Part shown: one piece after another, positions 41,535-49,680 of the stretch
How positions within the stretch are numbered: position 1 is the first letter of the stretch
How the letters are laid out: the number at the start of each line of letters is the position of its first letter
Source of the DNA: Oscillospiraceae bacterium
GTDB taxonomy: Bacteria > Bacillota > Clostridia > Oscillospirales > Ruminococcaceae
Assembly: GCA_900752435.1 (NCBI GenBank)
Contig: CAADVD010000016.1
Location: 158,261 to 222,260 of the forward strand
Direction: 5' to 3'
DNA: 64,000 nucleotides
The notes under the pieces: generated by a model
What the model was told of the DNA's origin: nothing
Database searches by the model: none
What the model saw: only the letters and a program-made list of their open reading frames with translations
Translations under genes and position numbers: made by a program

Positions 41535-41882
41535 ATGCCAAAAGAGCGAGAGAAAGAGAGCTTTGCCAGCTTGGGCGACGACATTAAGGCGGCCCGGCAA
41601 GTTCTGAACATATCCCGCAGAGAATTGGCCAAAATGGTGAACATCGACCCTCGTTACCTTGCGAATATTGAGAACAGCGGCAGCCTTCCGGTTTTTTACC
41701 AGCTGGTGAAGATATGCAAGTTGCCCGTGGAACGATACTTTTTCCCGGAGGCCGGGGAGCAGGACGACCCGGAGCGGCAGCGGACGGCCCATAAATTGAG
41801 CCTATGCCCGAAACAGTATTTGCTGGTGATTGAGGGGACCATTGACGGGGCAATCGGGATTGAGGAAGCGGAGGACGCCTAA
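41535..41882 (+). CDS. XRE-family regulator of Tn1549-like type (115 aa)
   Basis: The HTH is ADIKAARQ-like: LGDDIKAARQVLNISRRELAKMVNIDPRYLANIENSGSLPVFYQLVK. AGGGGTGATG precedes the ATG. It is the intact version of the truncated gene at 31952, and both share the upstream string TATGAATTATA-n-AATGTA. Such regulators sit beside mobilisation genes in Tn1549-like elements. Confidence 0.8.
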   Translation: MPKEREKESFASLGDDIKAARQVLNISRRELAKMVNIDPRYLANIENSGSLPVFYQLVKICKLPVERYFFPEAGEQDDPERQRTAHKLSLCPKQYLLVIEGTIDGAIGIEEAEDA

Positions 41883-42101
41883 CGGCGGCCCCGCTTTTTT
41901 CACGCCTATCCGAAGGGCCGGAAACGAAGTGCAACATAACGGCCATTTTTCAATTTTTCGCTGCCGCTCAAAACTGAAAAATTTGCTTGTTGGTGGCTCG
42001 CCCCCAATCCCCCGGACAAGTGCGCTGCGCGCCCCTGTCGAAACGCCCCTGCGGGCGGCTGCGCGTCCTGCGGACGCTTCCCAAAATCACACAGCCCGGC
42101 G

Positions 42102-42460
42102 TCACCGCTGGGCCTGTTCCTTCTCTTTTTCCGGCTGGGTCGGGGCGGTGGATAACAGCCTGTCCACGTTGGCCTTGGCCGTCAAAATCTCCTGCATATC
42201 CTTCTTGGCCTTGACGTATTCCGCATAGTCTTTTTTCTTCCCGGCCAGCAGTTCGGCATACTCCGCTTGCAGGGCCTTGATGGTGGGGAGCTTCTTTAGG
42301 CCCAGCTCGTCAAAGGCAGCTTTGGCGGCCTTATGAATCAGGATTTCCGTTTCATGCTCCCCATAGAATTTCCGGCTATACCCGTCCTTGCGGTAGGCGG
42401 CGTAAACGTCGCGGGTCTTGGCGTAGCCCACGATCTGCTTTTGCTGCGCGGCTCGTACTC
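42102..42460 (-). pseudogene. C-terminal fragment of a Tn1549-type relaxase
   Basis: The frame QKQIVGYAKTRDVYAAYRKD, then ETEILIHKAAKAAFDELG and YAEYVKAKKDMQEILTAKANVDRLL, is the familiar tail of relaxase/mobilisation nucleases. The N-terminal catalytic part is absent: upstream the frame joins unrelated sequence near 42445. Together with the N-terminal scrap at 34434 this shows that at least one relaxase gene was destroyed. Confidence 0.7.
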
Positions 42461-42610
42461 CATGCCCTTGAAATGGCCGAAGTGTTGGAGAATCCTTTTC
42501 TCGTTCTCCTTGAAATCGTTGTAGTCGAACCGGCGCGGCCCGCCGTCGTCAAAATTCAGGGTGACGAAGGCGGCGGGAAGGGTGGCCCGCTTCACATGCT
42601 CGGCGTGTTG
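42445..42610 (-). pseudogene. Internal fragment of an unidentified protein
   Basis: In another frame the minus strand reads HAEHVKRATLPAAFVTLNFD ... FKENEKRILQHFGHFKGMEYEPR with coherent codon use, then loses sense at the relaxase junction (about 42445) and at the ABC permease side (about 42620). I cannot name it. Confidence 0.3.
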
Positions 42611-42687
42611 CAGACATCGTGTCCTCTCTAATCCTAATACGGTTTCGCTCCCACAAAGAGAGAATAAGAGCCATCCCATATTACTTG

Positions 42688-43431
42688 TTACTCCCATCTG
42701 AAAAAACGAAAGGACACACCGATACAAATGACAGCAAGTACCGCCATGACAATAAGAGGAACAAAAATATTCTCAATCGGAAGTCCTAACGAAGCAGCTT
42801 TCAAAATCTTTATCCCCTGTGTCAAAGGCAGAATATCCGCTATCTTTTGCAATGCACTCGGCATTACCTCATACGGCAGGGTTGCTCCAGAAAAAATAAG
42901 CATTGGGAAATAGAGCAGGCTTGCAATTACGCTCGCTGTCTGAGAGTTGGGAGATATTCCCCCAACCATCATACCGATGCTGAATATGGAGAGCATTACC
43001 AATATATATCCGCCAAGGAAAGCAGGCAGAGAACCAAGCAGGTGGAAGCCAAAAAAGAGCGTTGATACTATATAGAGCAATGCAAGCGATGCAACGGAAT
43101 AAATTATGTAAATCACCACCTGCACCGTTAAAATCATTACGGGGCTGACAGGAGTGACCTTAAAGCGTTTCAATATCTTTCTGCTTCGGTAATCGGATAC
43201 CACAAGAGGCAACCCCATAACGCCGCCTGCACAAATCGCAATCGTTGACAAAGCTCCAAAGGACTGATCGAGAAATGTGTACTCTGCACCTTCAAAAGCT
43301 GGTTTGTCGCCGTAAATAACGCCAAGTATAATCAAAACCACGAGTGGAATACAGATTGCAAATATGACCATGTTCATATCCCTCAGGGACAGTTTCATTT
43401 CGTTTTTCAGCATTGTTTTAAATGTTCTCAT
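42688..43431 (-). CDS. ABC-2 type transporter permease (247 aa)
   Basis: Six membrane segments (about 20-38, 56-76, 103-128, 135-160, 165-188, 220-243) and the ABC-2 sequence VVSDYRSRKILKRFKVTPVSPVMIL after helix 2 are clear. It partners the ATPase encoded just upstream (14-nt overlap). Drug or lipid export is likely in view of the MerR regulator gene next to it. Confidence 0.85.
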   Translation of the reverse strand: MRTFKTMLKNEMKLSLRDMNMVIFAICIPLVVLIILGVIYGDKPAFEGAEYTFLDQSFGALSTIAICAGGVMGLPLVVSDYRSRKILKRFKVTPVSPVMILTVQVVIYIIYSVASLALLYIVSTLFFGFHLLGSLPAFLGGYILVMLSIFSIGMMVGGISPNSQTASVIASLLYFPMLIFSGATLPYEVMPSALQKIADILPLTQGIKILKAASLGLPIENIFVPLIVMAVLAVICIGVSFRFFRWE

Positions 43432-44152
43432 TTTCGCTTACCCCCTCGTCAGAATACCATAAGTACGCATCTTCAAATTTGTCATAAGGACTGCCTGCAA
43501 TGGCTTCTTCTACTGTTCCATAAAAGACGGCTTTCCCCTTTTTTAGTATGCAGATTGTGTCGCATAATGCTTCTACCTCATCCATAAAATGCGAGGTCAG
43601 AAAAATGGTCAGTCCTTTTTCTTTGAGGTCAGATAAGATTTTCCATACCTCTCGTCTGGCTTTTGCGTCAAGCCCCGTGGTCAGCTCGTCCAGAAAAACA
43701 ACTTTAGGCTGCGGTATCAAAGCCAAAACAATAAACAGCTTTTGCCGCTGTCCTCCTGAAAGCTCCTTTACCATACTTTTTGCTTTATCAAAGATGCCAA
43801 ACTGTTTCAGAAGTTCCCCATAATCTGCAGCATTCTTATAGAGCGACTGTGTTACTTCGCACAATTCGGAAACCGTCACTTTATCTTGATAATTCGCTTC
43901 CTGGAATTGAACACCGACATTTTCAAAAAGCTGTTTTCTTTGCAGGAGTGGGGCCATCCCTAAAATGGAAACCGTACCTGCATCGGGTTTTCTTGTGCCT
44001 AACATACATTCGATTGTGGTGCTTTTTCCTGCACCGTTTGCCCCAAGCAACCCGAAGACCGAACCTTGTGTTACTGACAAATCCAGGCCCTGCACGGCAT
44101 TCAATCTGCCATAAGATTTTGAAAGTTGTTTTACGCTGATGATTTCTTCCAT
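43418..44152 (-). CDS. ABC transporter ATP-binding protein (244 aa)
   Basis: Walker A GANGAGKSTTIECM (about 38), Q-loop FQEANYQ, signature LSGGQRQKLFI, Walker B VVFLDELTTGLD (Glu-Leu in place of the usual Glu-Pro) and switch SHFMDEVEALC. AGGAGG precedes the ATG at 44152. It belongs to the DrrA-like group of drug exporters. Confidence 0.87.
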   Translation of the reverse strand: MEEIISVKQLSKSYGRLNAVQGLDLSVTQGSVFGLLGANGAGKSTTIECMLGTRKPDAGTVSILGMAPLLQRKQLFENVGVQFQEANYQDKVTVSELCEVTQSLYKNAADYGELLKQFGIFDKAKSMVKELSGGQRQKLFIVLALIPQPKVVFLDELTTGLDAKARREVWKILSDLKEKGLTIFLTSHFMDEVEALCDTICILKKGKAVFYGTVEEAIAGSPYDKFEDAYLWYSDEGVSENENI

Positions 44153-44225
44153 CAACCTGTCCTCCTTTTTCGTTTTTACTACATTATTTTAGCAGTTCAA
44201 AAAAGGTTGGTGTAAAGGTGGAGGG

Positions 44226-44975
44226 TTAGGAAAATATACTTTTCATATCATTAAGAATGCCTATCATTTTCTTGGCATTTTCCGCTGCCTTTTGCAATGA
44301 GATAATCAGTCTGTCGCATACGGATATAATATCCGTATCGTCTTTTGGAGTATTAAGTACCCGTTTTATATTGGTATGAGGGTCGTCTGAGAGCGCATGG
44401 AGCATACGCAGGATTGCTTCCAATGAATAATTGGCACACCGAAGTGATCTTATTATTTTTAATCGCTTTATGTCTTCGTCTGTGTAATAGCGATAGCCAT
44501 TTTGCTTACGCTTTATTCGCATCAGACCGTTTAGTTCCCAATTTCGGAGTGTATCCATGGAAATATTCAGATATTCCGAAACTTCTTTACGTTTCAGGCA
44601 ACGCGGCGGTGTTTCGGATATTGCTTTCCCCTCTAAAATCTGCATTGTTATAGCAATAGCTTCTTCCGCATTTCTTTCTTCCTTTTGTATCTGACTCAGA
44701 TATTCATTTGCCAAAACAAGTGCTTGATCAAAGTCTTTCTTTGCTGAAACCTTAACCGTTTCCACAATCTTTTTTCTCAGTCCGTTCTGAAGGACCTCTA
44801 TTTGAAATGCGGTACGGGCAAGCCGAAACTGTTCAATATGGAAATCGGTAAATATACGATAACCGTTTGCTTTACGCTCTGCATTTGGTATCAGTCCCCA
44901 TTCTTCATAAAGCCGTACAGTATTCGGATGTATGCCTATCATCTTTGCTACTTCCGAAGTAGTATATGTATTCAT
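44226..44975 (-). CDS. MerR regulator with two HTH domains (249 aa)
   Basis: The first MerR HTH is TTSEVAKMIGIHPNTVRLYEEWGLIP with GYRIFTDFHIEQFRLAR; a second complete one appears at about 127-195: CLKRKEVSEYLNISMDTLRNWELNGLM with GYRYYTDEDIKRLKIIRSLR. A helical linker separates them. Most MerR proteins have one HTH and dimerise; this tandem form could bind as a pseudo-dimer or span two sites. Start at 44975 (GGAGGTGG upstream). It precedes the ABC exporter genes and likely controls them. Confidence 0.8.
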   Translation of the reverse strand: MNTYTTSEVAKMIGIHPNTVRLYEEWGLIPNAERKANGYRIFTDFHIEQFRLARTAFQIEVLQNGLRKKIVETVKVSAKKDFDQALVLANEYLSQIQKEERNAEEAIAITMQILEGKAISETPPRCLKRKEVSEYLNISMDTLRNWELNGLMRIKRKQNGYRYYTDEDIKRLKIIRSLRCANYSLEAILRMLHALSDDPHTNIKRVLNTPKDDTDIISVCDRLIISLQKAAENAKKMIGILNDMKSIFS

Positions 44976-45001
44976 TTGTAACCACCTCCGTTCTGTTAAG
45001 C

Positions 45002-45024
45002 ATACCATATATAAAAAGTATGGT
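45002..45024 (-). promoter_or_regulatory. Dyad upstream of the double-HTH MerR gene
   Basis: CATACC / GGTATG-related arms (ATACCATA ... TATGGTGT) surround TATATAAAAA about 30 nt before the start at 44975, a plausible MerR site overlapping a -10. The 45069-45177 stretch carries only a short plus-strand tail (ADKWFNSQVYRLCIFAVGLD ...) of an unknown gene. Confidence 0.35.
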
Positions 45025-45177
45025 GTTATAGTGTAGGGTTTATTATAATAAAATTTCTTTGCATTCACAAATGTGCCAACGCCGACAAATGGTTCAACTC
45101 ACAAGTTTACCGGCTCTGTATCTTTGCAGTCGGTTTGGATTCAGCCCATTGAAATGGGCCCCTCAAGGCGCAAAAAA

Positions 45178-45201
45178 CGGTGCAATCATCAGACTGCACC
45201 G
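45178..45201 (-). terminator. Intrinsic terminator after the gene at 45217
   Basis: CGGTGCA / TGCACCG with further inner pairs, then TTTTTTG on the minus strand. It ends the right-hand backbone operon where the mosaic insertion begins. Confidence 0.8.
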
Positions 45202-45216
45202 CTTTTTCATTCTACT

Positions 45217-45882
45217 TTAGAACATTGGATCAGAAGCGTATTCTGCTTCTCCCTGCTTCTCCTGATACTGTGGGTTTTCCTGTGCCTGTGCTGTTCGCTG
45301 GTTGCCCGGATGATATTGGTTTGCATACCATGCACCCAGCCATGCTGAATAGTGCAGCCTTGTCGTAAGCAACAGTTCACTGAATGTTTCAAATGTCATA
45401 CTGACTGCCACATGATTTTCCGGCTTACTTCCGAACTTGGGAACGATTAAACCTTTCTGATCTGTTTCACCAGGTCCGCTATCCGCTACAAACAGGAAAT
45501 CCGATTTGCTTCCTGCCAATAGCTGTGCTGTTCTGGACAGGCTTTTTCCATCTGCCCGAGAACGCCCGTATTTTGCAAGCTTTTCGGCAGAAGTACCACC
45601 CAGGCACTGATAAAGCGGTGTTTTATCCCCGCTTGTCTTCTTATTCTTTAGCAGATAACGAAGTTCCCCACCTTCCAGCTTGCGGCATAATTCCAGAAAC
45701 TCGTCCACCGCAATGTAAATATGGATGTTGTTTGTCTGCCGTTGTCCAATCGGACGGCTCAAATCGTAGGTCGCAAAAGCAAGATGGATCCTCCCAATCT
45801 CAAAAGCATCATTTAAGCTCTCCACAAAGCAGTTGCGAGCATCCTTTCGGATAACCTGATGCTGGTTACGATCCTCATTCAT
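45217..45882 (-). CDS. Hypothetical backbone protein (221 aa)
   Basis: Not recognised. The N-terminal 100 residues have strand-rich blocks (IHLAFATYDLSRPIGQRQTN; NIHIYIAVDEFLELCRKLEGG) and GGTSAEKLAKYGRSRADGKSLSRTAQLLAGSKSDFLFVADSGPGE suggests a compact domain with Gly-rich loops. The C-terminus is Gln-rich and probably disordered. It overlaps the YkgJ-type gene by 8 nt, so the two are coupled. Confidence 0.6.
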   Translation of the reverse strand: MNEDRNQHQVIRKDARNCFVESLNDAFEIGRIHLAFATYDLSRPIGQRQTNNIHIYIAVDEFLELCRKLEGGELRYLLKNKKTSGDKTPLYQCLGGTSAEKLAKYGRSRADGKSLSRTAQLLAGSKSDFLFVADSGPGETDQKGLIVPKFGSKPENHVAVSMTFETFSELLLTTRLHYSAWLGAWYANQYHPGNQRTAQAQENPQYQEKQGEAEYASDPMF

Positions 45883-46606
45883 TTGCTCTACCGCCTTCCT
45901 TTATGGGCGCCATCTGCAGCAGTGCAGTGATTTCCCGGACATTCTTTTCAAACTGCGGCAGAAATTCCTGATCAGTTTCATAATGCAGATATAAGCCGAC
46001 AAAAGCCGCTGTCCATGACAGCTCCATGATACGCTCACTGGCCGTCTTTTCCGCTTCACGGAAAAACTGCCCGAATTCCATGATTGCCTGCTGCCACTTG
46101 ACAAAAAACTCATCCTCCAGTGACATTCCAAACTCTCCAAGCCATTCCCGCACCGTATGGGTTTCAGCATTATCACCGCACCCAGGATTGGTAAAAATAT
46201 ACTGTATCTGGCTTGCTGAAATTTTCTCTGAAGGATTTGAATCCTTTTCAAACATCAGGCATCTTCCTATCGGAAACAGAGCGCATACCGCCGGTTTTGC
46301 CTTATGGACAGAGCATTTTCTGTCTTTCATCAACGGGCATCTTTTTATGGAGCCACGAGGCTTCAATCTGACTATAGGCACACGGGAGTCGCAGCCAATA
46401 TAAGTCTCACAATAGGTTTCAAACAGCTCTTTAGTCGTTATCCCAAGCTCCTTTGCCATGTTATAGATATCTCGCGGCGTCAAAAGGATATCCTCCCGAT
46501 TGATGCAGCATTTGCCGCACATGGTGCAATGAAATGGAAACGGCTCATCCACACCGATTTTCATTGCCTCAAAATTGTCTACGATATTTTTTAATCTTTC
46601 ATCCAT
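45875..46606 (-). CDS. YkgJ-type cysteine-cluster protein, copy 1 (243 aa)
   Basis: The cluster begins FHCTMCGKCCINREDILLTP (about 25-44), continues with KRCPLMKDRKCSVHKAKPAVCALFPIG and PGCGD, the CxxCxxCC ... C ... C pattern of the YkgJ/Fli-B-like family predicted to bind a Zn or Fe-S centre. The helical second half (about 150-240) is shared with copy 2. AGGAGG precedes the ATG. YkgJ-type proteins are linked to oxidative protein modification; here the client is unknown. Confidence 0.8.
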   Translation of the reverse strand: MDERLKNIVDNFEAMKIGVDEPFPFHCTMCGKCCINREDILLTPRDIYNMAKELGITTKELFETYCETYIGCDSRVPIVRLKPRGSIKRCPLMKDRKCSVHKAKPAVCALFPIGRCLMFEKDSNPSEKISASQIQYIFTNPGCGDNAETHTVREWLGEFGMSLEDEFFVKWQQAIMEFGQFFREAEKTASERIMELSWTAAFVGLYLHYETDQEFLPQFEKNVREITALLQMAPIKEGGRANE

Positions 46607-46629
46607 GGTATTTCCTCCTAAAAATAATT

Positions 46630-46652
46630 AAGGCGCCGAATTTCGACGCCTT
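46630..46652 (-). terminator. Hairpin between the two YkgJ-type genes
   Basis: AAGGCGcCGAA / TTCGaCGCCTT, followed on the minus strand by TTAATTATTTTT. A weak terminator or attenuator inside the operon. Confidence 0.5.
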
Positions 46653-46679
46653 GTTGTTGTGTCATACTGACTTGAAAAT

Positions 46680-47360
46680 TTAGTTATCTTTGTCATCCGC
46701 CATTTTGCGCAGAACCTCCAGCAGCTTATCGTTATTGCTTTTAAACTGTGGAAGGAAAGACTTATCCAGATCGTAATCCGAGTACTTGTAGAAAAGGAAC
46801 ATCATCACGGCCCTTGTCCGGTTATGCTCAGGAATCTTCTTCAATAATTTTTCTATCTCCTGTGCTGAACCAATATCCGTGTTCAAAAATTCAAAATCCT
46901 GTTTACTACAGCGTTTTTGAATCCATTTTTTCACAGACATCTGTGGACCCGAATAGTGATGTGGCTGCTCCATACTGAGATACTGTTCATACCCGCCAAG
47001 TTCATATGGTCCGACAGCAATGGGATATGTACGGCACGCCCGCGGATGAACAGAATGAATCGTACACCGATTATCTTTCAGAAAAATGCACGCTTCATCC
47101 GCTCCAACCGTTTTCAGCATAAATACCGTATACCCGTTTTCACTAAGTAAGACAGGCTCTGCGTAGGCAGCAAGCACATCTTCCACACAGCTCACATTTT
47201 CACCTTTGTCCCTCAGATGTTTGGCAAGCCGAAAAGCATCCAGACTCTCCAGCGGCACACTTTCCCTGACATGCCGGCAGCAAGCGCCGCACATCCTGCA
47301 TTTGAATGGAAATCGGTCTGACAGATTGACAGGAACCATTTTTGTCATGAATTCTTTCAT
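46680..47360 (-). CDS. YkgJ-type cysteine-cluster protein, copy 2 (226 aa)
   Basis: Start at the ATG at 47360 with AGGAGG 4 nt upstream. FKCRMCGACCRHVRESVPLE (about 17-36), then CIFLKDNRCTIHSVHPRACRTYPIAVG carries the rest of the cluster. The C-terminal helices (FLFYKYSDYDLDKSFLPQFK) mirror those of copy 1 (YLHYETDQEFLPQFE). The two genes are about 70 nt apart and clearly arose by duplication, though they have diverged. Confidence 0.8.
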   Translation of the reverse strand: MKEFMTKMVPVNLSDRFPFKCRMCGACCRHVRESVPLESLDAFRLAKHLRDKGENVSCVEDVLAAYAEPVLLSENGYTVFMLKTVGADEACIFLKDNRCTIHSVHPRACRTYPIAVGPYELGGYEQYLSMEQPHHYSGPQMSVKKWIQKRCSKQDFEFLNTDIGSAQEIEKLLKKIPEHNRTRAVMMFLFYKYSDYDLDKSFLPQFKSNNDKLLEVLRKMADDKDN

Positions 47361-47373
47361 ACGTCCTCCTCGC

Positions 47374-47586
47374 TTACCAGATATCCCGACACGGAACAAA
47401 CTCCACAACGGTATCTTCGGCAATCGGCGTATCCGGCTCTCCATCAAACTCATTATTGTACTTCGTACAGATATTCGGTTTCCAGCCTTTGCGTGGATCC
47501 ACATCCACATACAGTCGGCCTTCCGATTCATAAACCGGTCTGTCCCAGCTGTCGCGCCCTTTATAGTTCAATATCAGTTTCTTCAT
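47374..47586 (-). CDS. Hypothetical small protein (70 aa)
   Basis: MKKLILNYKGRDSWDRPVYESEGRLYVDVDPR is a beta-rich start, followed by an acidic segment (NNEFDGEPDTPIAEDTVVEFVP). I recall similar small proteins near YodL genes in clostridial elements, but know of no function. AAAGGATAC precedes the ATG; 13 nt separate it from the following YkgJ-type gene. Confidence 0.65.
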   Translation of the reverse strand: MKKLILNYKGRDSWDRPVYESEGRLYVDVDPRKGWKPNICTKYNNEFDGEPDTPIAEDTVVEFVPCRDIW

Positions 47587-47606
47587 GATTGTATCCTTTC
47601 TGCGCC

Positions 47607-47984
47607 CTACAGGCGCCCAAAATCAGCTTTTTCCTTTTCAAACGCAATCTCCTCAAATCCGAACCGGTCGCAGAAGAAAAACCTGCTTTCCTTTTCGGAA
47701 CGGATGACCTCGACTACATCCGACATGGTCATGGACCGTCCACGGAAGCCTTCCGGATGCGATACGTTAAAACGTACATATACCGCTTCCAGTTCGGCAA
47801 GTTCTTGATCCATTTTGTTTTTGGCATTCCGGGGCACGGCGATGTCCAGATCCCCGCTGAATACTGCTTCGTAAATCTCAGCCGGAACATGTCCGCCGCT
47901 TGCCGCCCGGATGCTTCTCAAATCGCTGAATATCAAGTATCTGTTTTCCGGTTCCGGGATGATTTGATACAACGTGATTTTCAT
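47607..47984 (-). CDS. YodL-domain protein (125 aa)
   Basis: The arrangement YQIIPEPENRYLIFSDLRSIR at the start, YVRFNVSHPEGFRGRSMTMSDVVEVI in the middle and FFFCDRFGFEEIAFE at the end matches the YodL family (strand, then MSDVV, then the aromatic/Cys-Asp strand). YodL domains occur in long and short proteins of conjugative elements, often near ArdA-like genes, and their function is unknown. Overlaps the upstream gene by ATGA. Confidence 0.7.
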   Translation of the reverse strand: MKITLYQIIPEPENRYLIFSDLRSIRAASGGHVPAEIYEAVFSGDLDIAVPRNAKNKMDQELAELEAVYVRFNVSHPEGFRGRSMTMSDVVEVIRSEKESRFFFCDRFGFEEIAFEKEKADFGRL

Positions 47985-48409
47985 GATGGTATCCCCCTTT
48001 CTACGCAGAGCTCATCTGTCTTCAAGAGCTGCAGACAGTATGGGAGCATACAATCTCCTTCCCCTGGGAAGATATTGTTCGCATCCGGTATGATGACCCG
48101 CAAGACCTTGCGCCCGGTTTCATCATACTCATCCAAGCGCACATCGCAGTCTTCATAAATTCCGGAAACCATATCTCCAGACCGGAAGCGTTCTCCAGAC
48201 TGAACTCTTAGCCCCAAAGTATTGAGGATTCGTCCAATCTCCTCCGTCGGCAAAAAAAGTACCATTTGGAAATCCAAGTGCCCATAGCGTTCCAGCCCGT
48301 GGGTGTGAGCATTGCACATATAGGGCAAAAAGTCTGTTTCTACCTCACCACATTCATCACAGGCGCCGTTGGCCACCAGATGGATGAGCCAGTCAATTTT
48401 CTGATTCAT
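47981..48409 (-). CDS. DUF4262-like protein (142 aa)
   Basis: ACDECGEVETDFLPYMCNAHTHGLERYGHLDFQMVL (about 16-51) has a Cys pair and the His-Thr-His-Gly segment of DUF4262-like proteins, suggesting a metal site. The second half has strands (YEDCDVRLDEYDETGRKVLRVIIP). It overlaps both neighbours and AGGAGG precedes the ATG. Function unknown. Confidence 0.55.
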   Translation of the reverse strand: MNQKIDWLIHLVANGACDECGEVETDFLPYMCNAHTHGLERYGHLDFQMVLFLPTEEIGRILNTLGLRVQSGERFRSGDMVSGIYEDCDVRLDEYDETGRKVLRVIIPDANNIFPGEGDCMLPYCLQLLKTDELCVERGIPS

Positions 48410-49193
48410 GTTGCTCCTCCTCTCTGCGGTAAAACGCCCTCATGCCCTGCATGGCGGAGCGTAAATCCCGGTCGAAGCTATCCCACTCCGTTATGAGATT
48501 CTCCATAGATTCTCTGTCACACATTTTGGCATCATCCAGACAAAGCAGCTCATAGTCCACCTTATCCGCATCGTCATAAGGAAGAGCCAGAACGCCCTCC
48601 TTTACGAGAACGAAAAACGTGCCAAGATGCAGCCCATCAGAGATTGGATAGTTCCAGCAGAGTTCGTTGTGATACCGCTCCCTGTAATCCGCGCAGAAAT
48701 CCATCAGCGTGGAATGTGTTGGACCGTTTTCGTGGAGATAAGCAATCAATTCACTTTTGCTCCTAAGGTTATCCAAGCAAATATCATGCGGGCTGATCTC
48801 AACAATCCGTTTATAGACTGCCGGTCGTTTTTCCCGAATGTTGACCAACCAAAGAGTCGATTCCGTGGTACTCTCATGGCACCATGACAGTCTTAAAGCT
48901 TTTTCCAACAGAGCACGGGACAAACTCTCTCCGATTGCGGCTGATTTATCCGAATCCTGAGGAATTGCTTCTTGTTGCATCTCCTCATCCCCATTAACAA
49001 ACCGGATAAGCTTGTCTATTTCGGCAATGGTAAAACGATCAGTGGTCACCTGAAAGCCCCAGTAATGATCATCCTCATAACCCGCTGTGCCATGAATCGT
49101 TCTGTTTAAAATTTTGCCTGCACATTCTGCGATCAGTCTGGACACTTCTTTCCAGTCCAGTTTGAGTGTGCGGCAGTATATGTAATTACTCAT
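48393..49193 (-). CDS. Hypothetical protein (266 aa)
   Basis: The start is the ATG at 49193 (AAAGGG upstream); the longer frame is a shadow of the next gene. N-terminal NYIYCRTLKLDWKEVSRLIAECAGKI and GYEDDHYWGFQVTT, a central helix-rich region with WCHESTTESTLWLVNI, and an aromatic C-terminal half (RERYHNELCWNYPISDGLHLG; YDDADKVDYELLCLDDAKMC). No family recognised. Overlaps both neighbours, so it is in the same coupled run of orphan genes. Confidence 0.65.
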   Translation of the reverse strand: MSNYIYCRTLKLDWKEVSRLIAECAGKILNRTIHGTAGYEDDHYWGFQVTTDRFTIAEIDKLIRFVNGDEEMQQEAIPQDSDKSAAIGESLSRALLEKALRLSWCHESTTESTLWLVNIREKRPAVYKRIVEISPHDICLDNLRSKSELIAYLHENGPTHSTLMDFCADYRERYHNELCWNYPISDGLHLGTFFVLVKEGVLALPYDDADKVDYELLCLDDAKMCDRESMENLITEWDSFDRDLRSAMQGMRAFYRREEEQHESEN

Positions 49194-49680
49194 TTGATTC
49201 CCTTTCTGCCATATATGGCTTGTAATAAACTGTGTCTTCCTTGTCAGACTGGTAAGCTCCAATGCAGACCTCGTGGCAGGGACCGCGTTCAGGATTGTAT
49301 TCTGCAAAACAGATTGGCCCATCAATCTCCGGCTTTTCTGTATCCCAGTAAACATTGATTGCAGGAAAATTCTCATCGTCGATTGCAACTGCCCTAAGAC
49401 TGCTTCCATCCGGCAGAGGCAGTACGATGGTCGGATATTTCGGCAGGGAAGCATACTGTTCGTCCGACAGCGAAAACCTTTTCTTGTAAGACTGGGTATA
49501 TCGCTTCTGCGCTCTGTCCAATTCATCCCGCAATGTAGCAAAAATCTGCTGTACCTGCTCTTGCGTAAAAGCATATACGGCAAGATTGGAACAATTTCCA
49601 AGCAGTCTTACCATTTTGATAATCTTGTTGACCCGGGCTTCTGCCACACGGCGGAAGCGGTCTGGCCTTGACTCCCTCAT
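49186..49680 (-). CDS. Hypothetical protein (164 aa)
   Basis: Start at 49680 through an ATGA overlap with the upstream gene. The first half is helical and basic (MRESRPDRFRRVAEARVNKIIKMVRLLGN; FTQEQVQQIFATLRDELDRAQKRYTQSYKK), the second half strand-rich with DDENFPAINVYWD and FAEYNPERGPCHEVCIG. The N-terminal part resembles a small DNA- or RNA-binding helical bundle that I have seen beside element genes; no firm family. Confidence 0.6.
   Translation of the reverse strand: MRESRPDRFRRVAEARVNKIIKMVRLLGNCSNLAVYAFTQEQVQQIFATLRDELDRAQKRYTQSYKKRFSLSDEQYASLPKYPTIVLPLPDGSSLRAVAIDDENFPAINVYWDTEKPEIDGPICFAEYNPERGPCHEVCIGAYQSDKEDTVYYKPYMAERESNE

Noticed and set aside
45073..45368. Plus-strand frames over the right edge of the mosaic
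   Set aside because: They overlap the terminator and the end of the 45217 gene; only a short protein-like tail near 45075-45150 may be a true fragment.
49194..49601. N-terminal extension of the 48393 protein
   Set aside because: The extra 136 codons are an out-of-frame shadow of the 49186-49680 gene, which has its own coupled start.
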